Source of the DNA: an uncultured Oscillospiraceae bacterium
GTDB lineage: Bacteria > Bacillota_A > Clostridia > Oscillospirales > Acutalibacteraceae
Assembly: GCA_910587995.1 (NCBI GenBank)
Contig: CAJUNS010000035.1
Span: forward strand, 1-26,476
DNA length: 26,476 nucleotides
Direction of reading: 5' to 3'
This document shows, in pieces, positions 1 through 7,230 of this stretch; the stretch's first letter is position 1; each line of letters begins with the position of its first letter. The notes beneath the pieces are model-generated. The model did not search any database, was not told the DNA's origin, and saw only the letters and a program-made list of their open reading frames with translations. Both the position numbers and the translations under genes were made by a program.

Positions 1-55
1 GAGCATGCGGCTGTTAACCGCAGGGTCGTTGGTTCGAGTCCAACAGGGGGAGCCA
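1..55 (+). tRNA. tRNA-Asn(GTT), 5' end cut by window edge
   Basis: This is the 3' part of a tRNA gene. The anticodon arm has stem TGCGG/CCGCA around loop CTGTTAA, which gives anticodon GTT (Asn). It is followed by a short variable loop, a T arm GTTGG-TTCGAGT-CCAAC (34-44 region), the 3' acceptor strand AGGGGGA, discriminator G at 52 and an encoded CCA at 53-55. The 5' acceptor strand and most of the D arm lie before the window. A terminator follows directly, so this is the last gene of its transcript. Confidence 0.93.
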
Positions 56-94
56 AAGTCTACAGGTTATTTATCTGTAGACTTTTTCTTTTTT
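55..94 (+). terminator. Rho-independent terminator after tRNA-Asn
   Basis: An 11-bp perfect stem (AAAGTCTACAG at 55-65 with CTGTAGACTTT at 75-85) closes a 9-base loop and runs into a T-rich tail. It starts at the tRNA CCA end, so the tRNA transcript stops here. Confidence 0.9.
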
Positions 95-223
95 GAAATT
101 TTGATATCCTTAGTAGCATCTAATGGACAGTCTGATATAAAACAGGCGGTCTTCGCTGTTTTCCCAGGTGGCGTGCCCTTGCAATTTTATTCGAACTTTT
201 TCAATAATTTTCGAAAAATCCCC

Positions 224-252
224 TTGACATCTGGGCCGAATGATGCTATAAT
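224..252 (+). promoter_or_regulatory. Sigma-A promoter of tRNA-Leu
   Basis: A perfect -35 TTGACA (224-229) and perfect -10 TATAAT (247-252) are separated by 17 bases. The predicted start near 259 lies about 30 bases before the tRNA-Leu gene. A full consensus match fits a strongly expressed stable RNA. The stretch 95-223 upstream shows no gene or other signal that I can support. Confidence 0.92.
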
Positions 253-288
253 AAGCAAGCGTTGAGGCGATAGCCCAATGACTGGTGC

Positions 289-375
289 GCAGGTATGGCG
301 GAATTGGCAGACGCGTATGGTTCAGGTCCATATGAGCGAAAGTTCATGCAGGTTCAAGTCCTGTTACCTGCACCA
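289..375 (+). tRNA. tRNA-Leu(CAG)
   Basis: This is a complete class II tRNA. The acceptor strands GCAGGTA (289-295) and TACCTGC (365-371) pair perfectly, with discriminator A at 372 and encoded CCA at 373-375. The anticodon stem TATGG/CCATA holds loop TTCAGGT, giving anticodon CAG, which reads CUG leucine codons. A long variable arm (TGAGC-GAAA-GTTCA type) and T arm CAGG-TTCAAGT-CCTG are visible. CTG is the dominant leucine codon in the neighbouring genes, which fits a strong promoter on this tRNA. Confidence 0.97.
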
Positions 376-412
376 AGAATCCTCTTTCCAAATGGAAAGA
401 GGATTCTTTTTT
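376..412 (+). terminator. Rho-independent terminator after tRNA-Leu
   Basis: A 14-bp perfect stem (AGAATCCTCTTTCC with GGAAAGAGGATTCT) closes an AAAT tetraloop and is followed by a T run to 412. It begins one base after the tRNA CCA end. Confidence 0.94.
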
Positions 413-538
413 ACTTTCTTCATATTTTCGTAAAATTTCGATTTGTCAAGTGCTTTTCTCGCTTTTTTCTATTGGCCCAGCAGTTTGTACAGGGCTTTTG
501 GCAGAATAGAAAGTGGCTTCATGCTTTTTCGCGAAACC

Positions 539-568
539 TTTAGGGAGACTCCTTTGAAAATCCCTAAA
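539..568 (+). repeat. Inverted repeat upstream of the atp promoter
   Basis: TTTAGGGA (539-546) and TCCCTAAA (561-568) form an 8-bp perfect inverted repeat with a 14-base loop. It ends about 31 bases before the -35 box of the ATP synthase promoter, so it could be a regulator site or a weak hairpin. No T run follows, so it is not called a terminator. Apart from this repeat, 413-599 shows nothing recognisable. Confidence 0.4.
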
Positions 569-599
569 AAATTGGGACTTGCCAGGCCTTTTCTCCGCC

Positions 600-628
600 T
601 TGACAGACGCTCTGGTACGCGCTATAAT
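600..628 (+). promoter_or_regulatory. Sigma-A promoter of the ATP synthase operon
   Basis: A perfect -35 TTGACA (600-605) and perfect -10 TATAAT (623-628) are separated by 17 bases. The predicted start near 635 gives a leader of about 140 bases before atpB. No other promoter of this quality is visible between 413 and 777. Confidence 0.9.
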
Positions 629-663
629 TCAAGCTGGAGTAGCTCCGAAGTTTTGGAGCGAAT

Positions 664-753
664 ATGAGGGAAGCCCTGATGAAATCCCCTGAGTTCCGGT
701 GGTTTTTCGGTGGAAGGCCCCTGGGCCAGGCTGGTTTGATCAGCCCTTTCTGA
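664..753 (+). CDS. Possible 29-residue leader peptide before atpB
   Basis: This short frame lies in the atp leader: an ATG at 664 with GGAG at 655-658 five bases upstream, and a TGA at 751-753. The predicted peptide starts MREALMKSPEF and is rich in G, R and F, with no membrane segment, so it is not an AtpI. It sits about 29 bases after the predicted transcription start. It may be a regulatory leader peptide or a chance frame; only the ribosome site and its place in the leader support it. Confidence 0.25.
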   Translation: MREALMKSPEFRWFFGGRPLGQAGLISPF

Positions 754-776
754 ACGATCAAGAAAGGAAGTGCGCG

Positions 777-1598
777 ATGAAGCAACACAAAAAAGGTTTG
801 GCGTTGTGGCTGGGGGTCGTGGTCCTTCTGCTGGCTGGCACAATCATTGCCGGATATCACGGCCGGGCGGAAAGCGTCCAAGAGTCAATGCGGGACGCAG
901 TGCTGCACAATGTCAACCAAATCCAGTTCGTTGGAGGAAAAGTGGTCAATCCCGGGCTGGTTTCCGCTTTTCTGGTCACGGCAATCCTCTTGCTGGCCGC
1001 CGTGTTCCTCCGGGTCTTTGTCATCCCCAAATTCCGCTTGGTGCCAGGCAAGTTTCAGCTGATTCTGGAAACAGTGGTGGGGCTATTCGACAACATGGCC
1101 AAGACCAACAGTCCCCACCGCAACGGTTTTTTGGGAGCCTACATTTTTATGGCGGGGGCTTACATTTTTGTAGGTACGCTTTTTGAATTGCTGGGCTTGC
1201 AGGCTGTTACCACCGGCGGCCACCCTATCACCCTGCCTGCCCCCCTCTCCGATGTGAACGCGGCCATTGGCCTGGGGGTACTGTCCTATCTGGTCATCCT
1301 TTCCGGCGGCATTGCGGGCAACGGTGTGAAAGGCATTGGAAAAGCCCTTAAGGAGTTTTCCCTGCCCATTTCCATGAGCTTCCGTCTCTTTGGCGCTTTG
1401 CTCAGCGGCCTGCTGGTAACAGAGCTGGTCTACTACTTTGTGAACCTAAGCTTTGTGCTGCCTGTGGTGGTAGGTGTGATGTTCACCCTGCTCCACGCCA
1501 TTATTCAGACCTATGTGCTGACCATGCTTACGGCCCTGTATTATGGAGAGGTCTCGGAGCAGGAGCACAAGGAGAAGGCGAAGCCCAAAAAGAGCTGA
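777..1598 (+). CDS. atpB: F1Fo ATP synthase subunit a
   Basis: This is the membrane stator subunit that carries ions to and from the c ring. The ATG at 777 is chosen because AGAAAGGAAG lies just before it; an upstream in-frame ATG at 699 lacks a good site and would add unrelated residues. The 273-residue product has several hydrophobic helices. The SMSFRLFGALLSG segment carries the essential arginine. In most relatives this motif reads RLFGN; here the Asn is Ala. The last helix keeps the conserved Gln (LHAIIQTYVL). It is the first gene of the operon, and no atpI precedes it. The identity is certain from motif and context. Confidence 0.95.
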   Translation: MKQHKKGLALWLGVVVLLLAGTIIAGYHGRAESVQESMRDAVLHNVNQIQFVGGKVVNPGLVSAFLVTAILLLAAVFLRVFVIPKFRLVPGKFQLILETVVGLFDNMAKTNSPHRNGFLGAYIFMAGAYIFVGTLFELLGLQAVTTGGHPITLPAPLSDVNAAIGLGVLSYLVILSGGIAGNGVKGIGKALKEFSLPISMSFRLFGALLSGLLVTELVYYFVNLSFVLPVVVGVMFTLLHAIIQTYVLTMLTALYYGEVSEQEHKEKAKPKKS

Positions 1599-1652
1599 GT
1601 GCTTTGAAATGACAAAAGGCTGATTATCAAACATAATAGGAGGATATTTACA

Positions 1653-2012
1653 ATGCATAAGAAATCTCGCCGTATGAAATTGATTTTTGCCCTGACTCTG
1701 GCCCTCTTTGTGGTGGTTGCCCTGGCCGCCCCCGCTCTGGCTGCCGCCGAGGGCGCGCCTGCCCCCGAGGCCGCTCAGACGGATAACAGCCTGGGCCTCA
1801 AGGCCGTTGCCGCCGGCATTGCCGTAGGACTTGCCGCCGCGGGCGGCGCGGTAGGCATGGGCTTGGCTACCGCTAAGTCGGCGGAGGGCATCTCCCGCCA
1901 GCCCGAGGCGGAGGGAAAGATCCGCACCTCCCTGATGCTGGGCCTGGTCTTTATCGAGACCGCCATCATCTACGCCCTGCTGGTGGTTATTCTGATTATC
2001 TTCGTCCTTTAA
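1653..2012 (+). CDS. atpE: F1Fo ATP synthase subunit c with N-terminal signal-like extension
   Basis: This is the proteolipid of the ion-driven ring. At 119 residues it is longer than the usual 70-90. Residues 1-30 look like a signal peptide: KKSRR, a hydrophobic run, then APALA before an Ala/Pro/Glu-rich linker. The two classic hairpin helices follow at about 48-76 and 92-117, joined by the RQPEA loop (82-86). The ion-binding glutamate is E102, in FIETAIIY. Thr and Tyr follow it as in sodium-type rings, but the helix-1 Gln of the Ilyobacter sodium motif is Met here, so protons are the more likely ion (an inference). AGGAGG about nine bases upstream supports the ATG at 1653 over the in-frame ATG at 1674. 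Confidence 0.94.
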   Translation: MHKKSRRMKLIFALTLALFVVVALAAPALAAAEGAPAPEAAQTDNSLGLKAVAAGIAVGLAAAGGAVGMGLATAKSAEGISRQPEAEGKIRTSLMLGLVFIETAIIYALLVVILIIFVL

Positions 2013-2073
2013 AAGCGGGGTTTGCCCCTGAAACGATTTCTGTTCCACAGAACGAAAGGAGAGAAAACATCAA

Positions 2074-2571
2074 GTGCAGATCCCATTGAATATTGATTGG
2101 CAGCAGATTTTGCTGCATTGGCTGAACCTGGCCATTCTGGCGGGCGGGCTCTATTTCCTGCTGTTTAAGCCGGTCAAGCAGTTTATGGAGAAGCGGGAGG
2201 ACCATTACCGCGAGATGGAGGAGCAGGCCGCTGGCAAGCTTCGGGAGGCCGAGCGCATTCAAGAGAGCTACCGGCAAAAGCTGGAGAAGGCCGGGGAGGA
2301 AATCCACGCGGCCCGGCAGAAGGCCCAGCAGATGGTGCAGCAGTCTGCCGAGGAACAGCTGGCCCAGGCCCAGAAGCAGGCCAAGGAGATTGTGGCCCAG
2401 GCCCGGGCCCAGGCGGAGCACACCAAGGAGCAGGCCATGAAGGAGTCTCAGCGGGAGCTGAAGAAGCTGGCCACAGAGGCGGCGGAAAAGATCGCCTTCG
2501 GCACAGACCAGGACCCCTTCGACCAGTTTTTGAATCTGGCAGAGGGAGGCGGGGCGCATGAGGGCCGATAG
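2074..2571 (+). CDS. atpF: F1Fo ATP synthase subunit b
   Basis: This is the peripheral stalk subunit. The GTG start at 2074 follows AAAGGAGAG with about ten bases of spacing. The 165-residue product has one N-terminal membrane helix (about 9-29) and then a long charged Glu/Lys/Gln/Ala-rich coiled coil (about 40-140). This is the usual b architecture and length, so the missing part of delta has not been added to b as in mycobacterial b-delta fusions. Its last 14 bases overlap the start of the delta/alpha fusion gene, which suggests translational coupling. Confidence 0.93.
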   Translation: MQIPLNIDWQQILLHWLNLAILAGGLYFLLFKPVKQFMEKREDHYREMEEQAAGKLREAERIQESYRQKLEKAGEEIHAARQKAQQMVQQSAEEQLAQAQKQAKEIVAQARAQAEHTKEQAMKESQRELKKLATEAAEKIAFGTDQDPFDQFLNLAEGGGAHEGR

Positions 2572-4318
2572 AGGGCATCTGAACGCCGTGCTGCACAGCG
2601 CTAAGGAGCCCAGCGCGGAACAGTACCAGCGCTTTTCCCAGTTTTTGACCCGGACCTACCGGCGGGAGGTGCCCTTGAAGTGGGAGGAAGACCCTTCCAT
2701 TAAGGAAGGCTTCCAGATGCAGGTGGGCTCCGATGTGTACGACTGGACCCTCCATGGCCGTGTGCGCCAGTTCCAGGACTATCTGCGCCAGCTGCGGCCC
2801 GGCCAGGAGGACATCATCCCCCTGATGCGTCAGGCTGTGGACGATTGGGACCCGGCGGTGGCCCCAGAAGAGTTTGGCCAGGTGCTTACCGTAGACAACG
2901 AGATCGCCACGGTGGGCGGCCTGACCCACGCCCAGTATGGAGAGATTCTGGTCTTTGCCTCCGGCGTAAAGGGCATGGTGCAGGACCTGCGCCGGGATGA
3001 CTTGAGCTGTATCCTCTTTGGGGACAGCGAGGAGATTACGGCGGGCAGCATGGTCCGCCGCACCATGAAGACCGCCGCCATGCGGGTGGGCCAGGGCTTT
3101 TTGGGCCGGGTGGTGGACGCCCTGGGCATCCCCGTGGACGGCAAGGGCCACATCGAGGCGGAGACCCACAGGCCCATCGAGGCTCCCGCTCCGGGCATTT
3201 TGGACCGCCAGCCCGTGAACACCCCCATGGAGACCGGACTTTTGACCATCGACTCCATGTTCCCCATTGGCCGGGGCCAGCGGGAGCTGATCATCGGCGA
3301 CCGGCAGACAGGCAAAACCGCCATTGCCCTGGACACCATTTTAAACCAGAAGGGCAAAAACGTGGTGTGCGTCTATGTGGCCATTGGGCAGAAGTCCAGC
3401 AGTGTGGCCCAGATGGTGGAGAACCTGCGCCGCCGGGGAGCCATGGACTACACCTGTGTGGTCAGCGCCCCGGCAGGGGCCTCGGCGGCTTTGCAGTACA
3501 TTGCCCCTTACGCGGGCTGCGCTTTGGCCGAGTACTTTATGTACCAGGGCCAGGATGTGCTCATTGTGTACGACGACCTCTCCAAGCACGCCATTGCCTA
3601 CCGGGCTTTGAGCCTGCTGCTGGAGCGCTCGCCAGGCCGTGAGGCCTACCCAGGCGATGTGTTCTACCTGCACTCCCGGCTGCTGGAGCGGGCGGCTCAT
3701 CTTTCGGACGAGCGGGGAGGCGGCAGCATGACCGCCCTGCCTATTGTAGAGACCCAGGCGGGAGATGTGTCCGCCTACATCCCCACCAACATCATCTCCA
3801 TTACAGACGGACAGATCTTTTTGGAGAGCGACCTGTTCTTCTCTGGCCAGCGGCCGGCGGTGAATGTGGGCCTGTCCGTGTCCCGTGTGGGCGGCGATGC
3901 CCAGACCAAAGCCATGAAGGCCGCCGCCGGGGCCATCCGGCTGGAGCTGGCCCAATACCGGGAGATGGAGGTATTTACCCAGTTTTCCAGCGACCTGGAC
4001 GACGCCACCAAACGGCAGCTCAGCTATGGCCAGGGCTTGATGCGCCTGCTGCGCCAGCCCCAGTACGCGCCCTTCTCCCACCATGAACAGGTGATCATCC
4101 TGGCCGCGGCCATGGGCCATGTGATGCAGGATATTCCCCTGCCCCAGATGGACGGTTTCCGTTCCGGGCTGACCGCCTATGTGGAGGATCAGGCTCCGGA
4201 CCTGTGCCGCCGGGTGGACCAGACCGGCCTGCTGGCCCAGGAGGACCGGGAGGAGATTGTGGCCCTTGCCCAGAAGTACCGGGAGGACTTTTTGAAGCAG
4301 AGAAAGCGTGGTGGCTGA
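2558..4318 (+). CDS. atpA: ATP synthase delta C-terminal domain fused to subunit alpha
   Basis: The product has 586 residues, against about 500 for a usual alpha. Residues about 10-80 match the C-terminal domain of delta/OSCP in order and spacing: a Ser-Ala-Glu-Gln helix, a RREVPLKW strand, EDPSIKEGFQMQVGSD, VYDWTLHGRV and a closing Leu-rich helix. From about 83 (EDIIPLMRQAV) the protein is a normal alpha: N-terminal helix, beta barrel, P-loop GDRQTGKT (247-254), then the SVSRVGG region and helical C-terminus. The six-helix N-terminal domain of delta is absent here and elsewhere in the operon. The ATG at 2558 follows AGGGAGGCGG inside atpF. There is no sign of a frameshift. The alpha identity is certain; the delta part rests on my alignment by eye. 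Confidence 0.92.
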   Translation: MRADRGHLNAVLHSAKEPSAEQYQRFSQFLTRTYRREVPLKWEEDPSIKEGFQMQVGSDVYDWTLHGRVRQFQDYLRQLRPGQEDIIPLMRQAVDDWDPAVAPEEFGQVLTVDNEIATVGGLTHAQYGEILVFASGVKGMVQDLRRDDLSCILFGDSEEITAGSMVRRTMKTAAMRVGQGFLGRVVDALGIPVDGKGHIEAETHRPIEAPAPGILDRQPVNTPMETGLLTIDSMFPIGRGQRELIIGDRQTGKTAIALDTILNQKGKNVVCVYVAIGQKSSSVAQMVENLRRRGAMDYTCVVSAPAGASAALQYIAPYAGCALAEYFMYQGQDVLIVYDDLSKHAIAYRALSLLLERSPGREAYPGDVFYLHSRLLERAAHLSDERGGGSMTALPIVETQAGDVSAYIPTNIISITDGQIFLESDLFFSGQRPAVNVGLSVSRVGGDAQTKAMKAAAGAIRLELAQYREMEVFTQFSSDLDDATKRQLSYGQGLMRLLRQPQYAPFSHHEQVIILAAAMGHVMQDIPLPQMDGFRSGLTAYVEDQAPDLCRRVDQTGLLAQEDREEIVALAQKYREDFLKQRKRGG

Positions 4319-4319
4319 G

Positions 4320-5219
4320 ATGGCCGGAACCAAGGAGATCAAAACCCACATTGACAGCGTCCGGGAGACCCGGAAGATCACCAACGCCATGTATCTAATC
4401 GCCTCCACCAAGCTGCGCCGGGCCCGCCAGGACCTGGACAACACCCGGCCCTATTTTGAGGCTTTGCAGGGGGAGATCAAGCGGATCTTCCGCACGGCCC
4501 ACGATGTGGACAGCCACTACTTTTACCCTCCTGAGGGGGCCGAGGGCCTGGACCGGGGCACCTTTGGGTGCCTGGTCATCACCGCGGACAAGGGGCTGGC
4601 AGGTTCCTATAACCAGAACGCCATTAAGGAGGCCATGGCCCTTTTAGAGCGGCATCCGGCCACCAAGCTGTTTGTGGTGGGGGAGTATGGCCGGCGGTTT
4701 TTCACCCAGCACCGGGTGCCCATTGAGCACAGCTTTTTGTACACGGCCCAAAACCCCACCATGGCCCGGGCCCGGGAGATCAGCGCCCTGCTGCTGGATG
4801 GCTTTGACCGGGGCGAGCTGACGAAAATTTTTGTGGTGTATACCGATATGGAGAGCAGCATGTCCTTTCGGGCCAGAAGCACCCGGCTGCTGCCTTTTCA
4901 CCGCACCTATTTCGCGGACACTGCCCAGCACGAAAAGGCCGTGACCGAGGGCTTTGAGTTTTTGCCGGACGCCCGAGGCGTGCTGAACAACATTATGCAG
5001 AGCTATGTTTCCGGGTTCATCTACAGCGCGCTGATCGACAGCTTTTGCTGTGAGCAGAACGCCCGCATGACAGCCATGGACAGCGCCAACACGAATGCGG
5101 AAAATCTCATGGGGGAGCTATCCCTCCAATACAACCGGGTCCGTCAGGCGGCCATTACCCAAGAGATCACCGAGGTCTCGGCGGGGGCCAGGGCCCAGCG
5201 TAAAAAGAAGGAAAGGTGA
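4320..5219 (+). CDS. atpG: F1Fo ATP synthase subunit gamma
   Basis: This is the rotary shaft of F1. The 299-residue product begins MAGTKEIKTHIDSV and continues RKITNAMYLIAS, the conserved N-terminal helix; it ends with the conserved C-terminal helix (NLMGELSLQYNRVRQA, ITQEITEV). The middle GCLVITADKGLAGSYN segment is the usual Rossmann-like part. I choose ATG 4320, one base after the alpha stop codon; GTG codons at 4308 and 4311 are in-frame alternatives that would overlap alpha. Length and motifs are typical. Confidence 0.94.
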   Translation: MAGTKEIKTHIDSVRETRKITNAMYLIASTKLRRARQDLDNTRPYFEALQGEIKRIFRTAHDVDSHYFYPPEGAEGLDRGTFGCLVITADKGLAGSYNQNAIKEAMALLERHPATKLFVVGEYGRRFFTQHRVPIEHSFLYTAQNPTMARAREISALLLDGFDRGELTKIFVVYTDMESSMSFRARSTRLLPFHRTYFADTAQHEKAVTEGFEFLPDARGVLNNIMQSYVSGFIYSALIDSFCCEQNARMTAMDSANTNAENLMGELSLQYNRVRQAAITQEITEVSAGARAQRKKKER

Positions 5220-6628
5220 GGGCTTTGGAAAAAGGAATCATCGTACAGATCTCCGGTCCCGTAGTGGATGTGGAGATCCAGGGCGGGCGGCTGCCCCGGC
5301 TGCGGGAGGAGCTGACCGTGGAAAAGGACGGGACCGTGCGGGTGATGGAAGTGGCCCAGCATCTTTCCAGCACCACCGTGCGGTGCATTATGCTCTCGGC
5401 CAGCGAGGGCCTGGCCCGGGGGCTGGCGGTGGATGTGCCTGGGCACACCATCCAGGTGCCGGTGGGCAAGGCCACCCTGGGCCGCATGTTCAACGTGCTG
5501 GGCCAGCCCATTGACGGCGAGGGCCCCGTGCCCGAGGGCACTCCCGTGCAGAGCATTTACCGGAATCCCCCCAGCTTTGAGGAGCAGAGCCCGGCGGTGG
5601 AGATTCTGGAGACGGGCATCAAGGTCATCGACCTGCTGGAGCCCTACCCCCGGGGAGGCAAAATCGGCCTCTTTGGCGGCGCGGGCGTGGGCAAAACCGT
5701 GCTCATCCAGGAGCTTATCCACAATGTGGCCATGGAGCACGGGGGCTACTCCATCTTCACCGGCGTGGGCGAGCGCAGCCGGGAGGGCAACGACCTGTGG
5801 CGGGAGATGCGGGAAAGCGGCGTCAGCGACAAGACCGCCCTGGTCTTTGGCCAGATGAACGAGAGCCCCGGCGTGCGTATGCGGGTGGCCCTTTCGGGCC
5901 TGACCATGGCCGAGCATTTCCGGGACAAGGAGCACAAGGACGTGCTGCTCTTTATTGACAACATCTTCCGTTTTGTGCAGGCGGGCAGCGAGGTTTCCAC
6001 CCTGCTGGGCCGCATGCCCTCGGCGGTGGGCTACCAGCCCACTTTGGCCAACGAAATGGGCGAGCTGCAAGAGCGGATTACCTCCACCAAAAAGGGCTCC
6101 GTTACCTCGGTGCAGGCGGTGTACGTGCCTGCCGATGACCTGACCGACCCGGCCACGGCCACCACCTTTGCCCACTTGGACGCCACCACGGTACTCAGCC
6201 GGAAAATCTCCGAGCAGGGCATCTACCCGGCAGTGGACCCCTTGGCGTCCTCCTCCCGCATTTTGGAGGCGGACGTGGTGGGCGAAGAGCACTACCGCAT
6301 TGCCCGCAAGTGCCAGGAGATTTTGGAAAAATACAACGAGCTCCAGGACATCATCGCCATTTTGGGCATGGATGAACTGAGCGAGGAAGACCAGAAGATA
6401 GTAGGCCGGGCCCGGCGCTTGCAGCGCTTTTTTGCCCAGCCCACCCATGTGGCGGAGAAGTTCACGGGCATCCCCGGCGTGTATGTGCCCCTTAAGGACA
6501 CCTTGGAGAGCTTCGGCAAGCTGGTGGATGGCGAACTGGACCAGTACCCAGAGGCGGCCTTTTACAATGTGGGCACCTGGCGGGATGTGGTGGCCAAGGC
6601 GGAGAAACTGGAAGCGGGTGAGGCTTGA
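5216..6628 (+). CDS. atpD: F1Fo ATP synthase subunit beta
   Basis: This is the catalytic subunit that makes ATP at the alpha/beta interface. The GTG start at 5216 overlaps the gamma stop by four bases (GTGA). The 470-residue length is normal. Visible motifs are P-loop GGAGVGKT (154-161), GERSREGNDL (185-194) with the catalytic glutamate region, the Walker B stretch VLLFIDNIFRF, and the DELSEED lever loop (386-392). All key motifs are intact, so the enzyme should be catalytically competent despite the unusual stator. Confidence 0.96.
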   Translation: MRALEKGIIVQISGPVVDVEIQGGRLPRLREELTVEKDGTVRVMEVAQHLSSTTVRCIMLSASEGLARGLAVDVPGHTIQVPVGKATLGRMFNVLGQPIDGEGPVPEGTPVQSIYRNPPSFEEQSPAVEILETGIKVIDLLEPYPRGGKIGLFGGAGVGKTVLIQELIHNVAMEHGGYSIFTGVGERSREGNDLWREMRESGVSDKTALVFGQMNESPGVRMRVALSGLTMAEHFRDKEHKDVLLFIDNIFRFVQAGSEVSTLLGRMPSAVGYQPTLANEMGELQERITSTKKGSVTSVQAVYVPADDLTDPATATTFAHLDATTVLSRKISEQGIYPAVDPLASSSRILEADVVGEEHYRIARKCQEILEKYNELQDIIAILGMDELSEEDQKIVGRARRLQRFFAQPTHVAEKFTGIPGVYVPLKDTLESFGKLVDGELDQYPEAAFYNVGTWRDVVAKAEKLEAGEA

Positions 6629-7047
6629 TGGAGACCTTTCAGGTGCACATCTTGGCGGCGGACCACACCTTTTACGAGGGCCCCTGCGAGAGCCTGACCA
6701 TCCCCACCTCGGACGGGGAGCAGTGCATTTTGGCCCATCACAGCAGTATGATCGCGGCCATTCAGCCGGGCACCATGCGCTACCGGACGCCGGGACAGGA
6801 GAGCCGCCTGGCGGCGGTCTCCCAGGGCATGGTAAAGGTGGAGCAAAACGAGGTGCTGGTGCTGGTGGACTCGGCGGAGAGGCCGGAGGACATTGACGCG
6901 GCCCGGGCCCGCCGGGAGGCCGATGAGGCCAAGGAGGCGCTGTTGCAGCAGCGCAGCCGCCAAGAGCACAGGGTAGCGCAGGCCACCCTGGCCCGGGCGC
7001 TGAACCGGCTGCGGGTGAAATCCTCCTACTCCCACATGGAGCATTGA
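6628..7047 (+). CDS. atpC: F1Fo ATP synthase subunit epsilon
   Basis: This is the small central-stalk subunit that can inhibit ATP hydrolysis. The ATG at 6628 shares a base with the beta stop (TGATG); a TTG one codon upstream is less likely. The 139-residue product has the N-terminal beta-sandwich (FQVHILAADHTFYEG, LTIPTSDGEQCILAHH) and a C-terminal helical hairpin rich in Ala, Arg and Glu (about 85-135). It is the last gene of the operon. Confidence 0.93.
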   Translation: METFQVHILAADHTFYEGPCESLTIPTSDGEQCILAHHSSMIAAIQPGTMRYRTPGQESRLAAVSQGMVKVEQNEVLVLVDSAERPEDIDAARARREADEAKEALLQQRSRQEHRVAQATLARALNRLRVKSSYSHMEH

Positions 7048-7090
7048 GAGCCCGGCAAAGGGCATATAGCAAGACCCGGCGCAACACCGG

Positions 7091-7118
7091 AAACCGCGGA
7101 CTCCATCCGCGGTTTTTT
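7091..7118 (+). terminator. Rho-independent terminator of the atp operon
   Basis: A 10-bp perfect stem (AAACCGCGGA at 7091-7100 with TCCGCGGTTT at 7106-7115) closes a five-base loop and continues into a T run. It lies 43 bases after atpC. Confidence 0.92.
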
Positions 7119-7130
7119 GTTATAGTTAAC

Positions 7131-7172
7131 GCAGCGGCACGGGTATGCCCATGCCCTTGGGCTGGCCGCTGC
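7131..7172. repeat. Inverted repeat between two terminators
   Basis: GCAGCGGC (7131-7138) and GCCGCTGC (7165-7172) form an 8-bp perfect stem; the loop contains a smaller GGGTATGCCC palindrome (7141-7150). It lies between the atp terminator and the minus-strand GH25 terminator. There is no T run on either side, so its role is unknown. Confidence 0.4.
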
Positions 7173-7182
7173 CGCGCTGGGT

Positions 7183-7226
7183 AAAAAACGCCCCTGGCAA
7201 GCGGAATTCCTTGCCAGGGGCGTTTT
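7183..7226 (-). terminator. Terminator of the GH25 gene pair (convergent)
   Basis: A stem of about 14 bp (ACGCCCCTGGCAAG with CTTGCCAGGGGCGT) has an A run on its left, which is a T run on the minus strand. It sits just after the stop of the minus-strand GH25 gene. The right side is TTTT on the plus strand, so it may also stop read-through from the atp operon. Confidence 0.9.
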
Positions 7227-7230
7227 GGGT

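Noticed and set aside
5144..7087. Long open frame of 647 codons on the minus strand
   Set aside because: It lies opposite atpG, atpD and atpC, which have clear families. Its composition (Gly, His, Leu, Pro, Gln) is what GC-rich genes give in the opposite frame.
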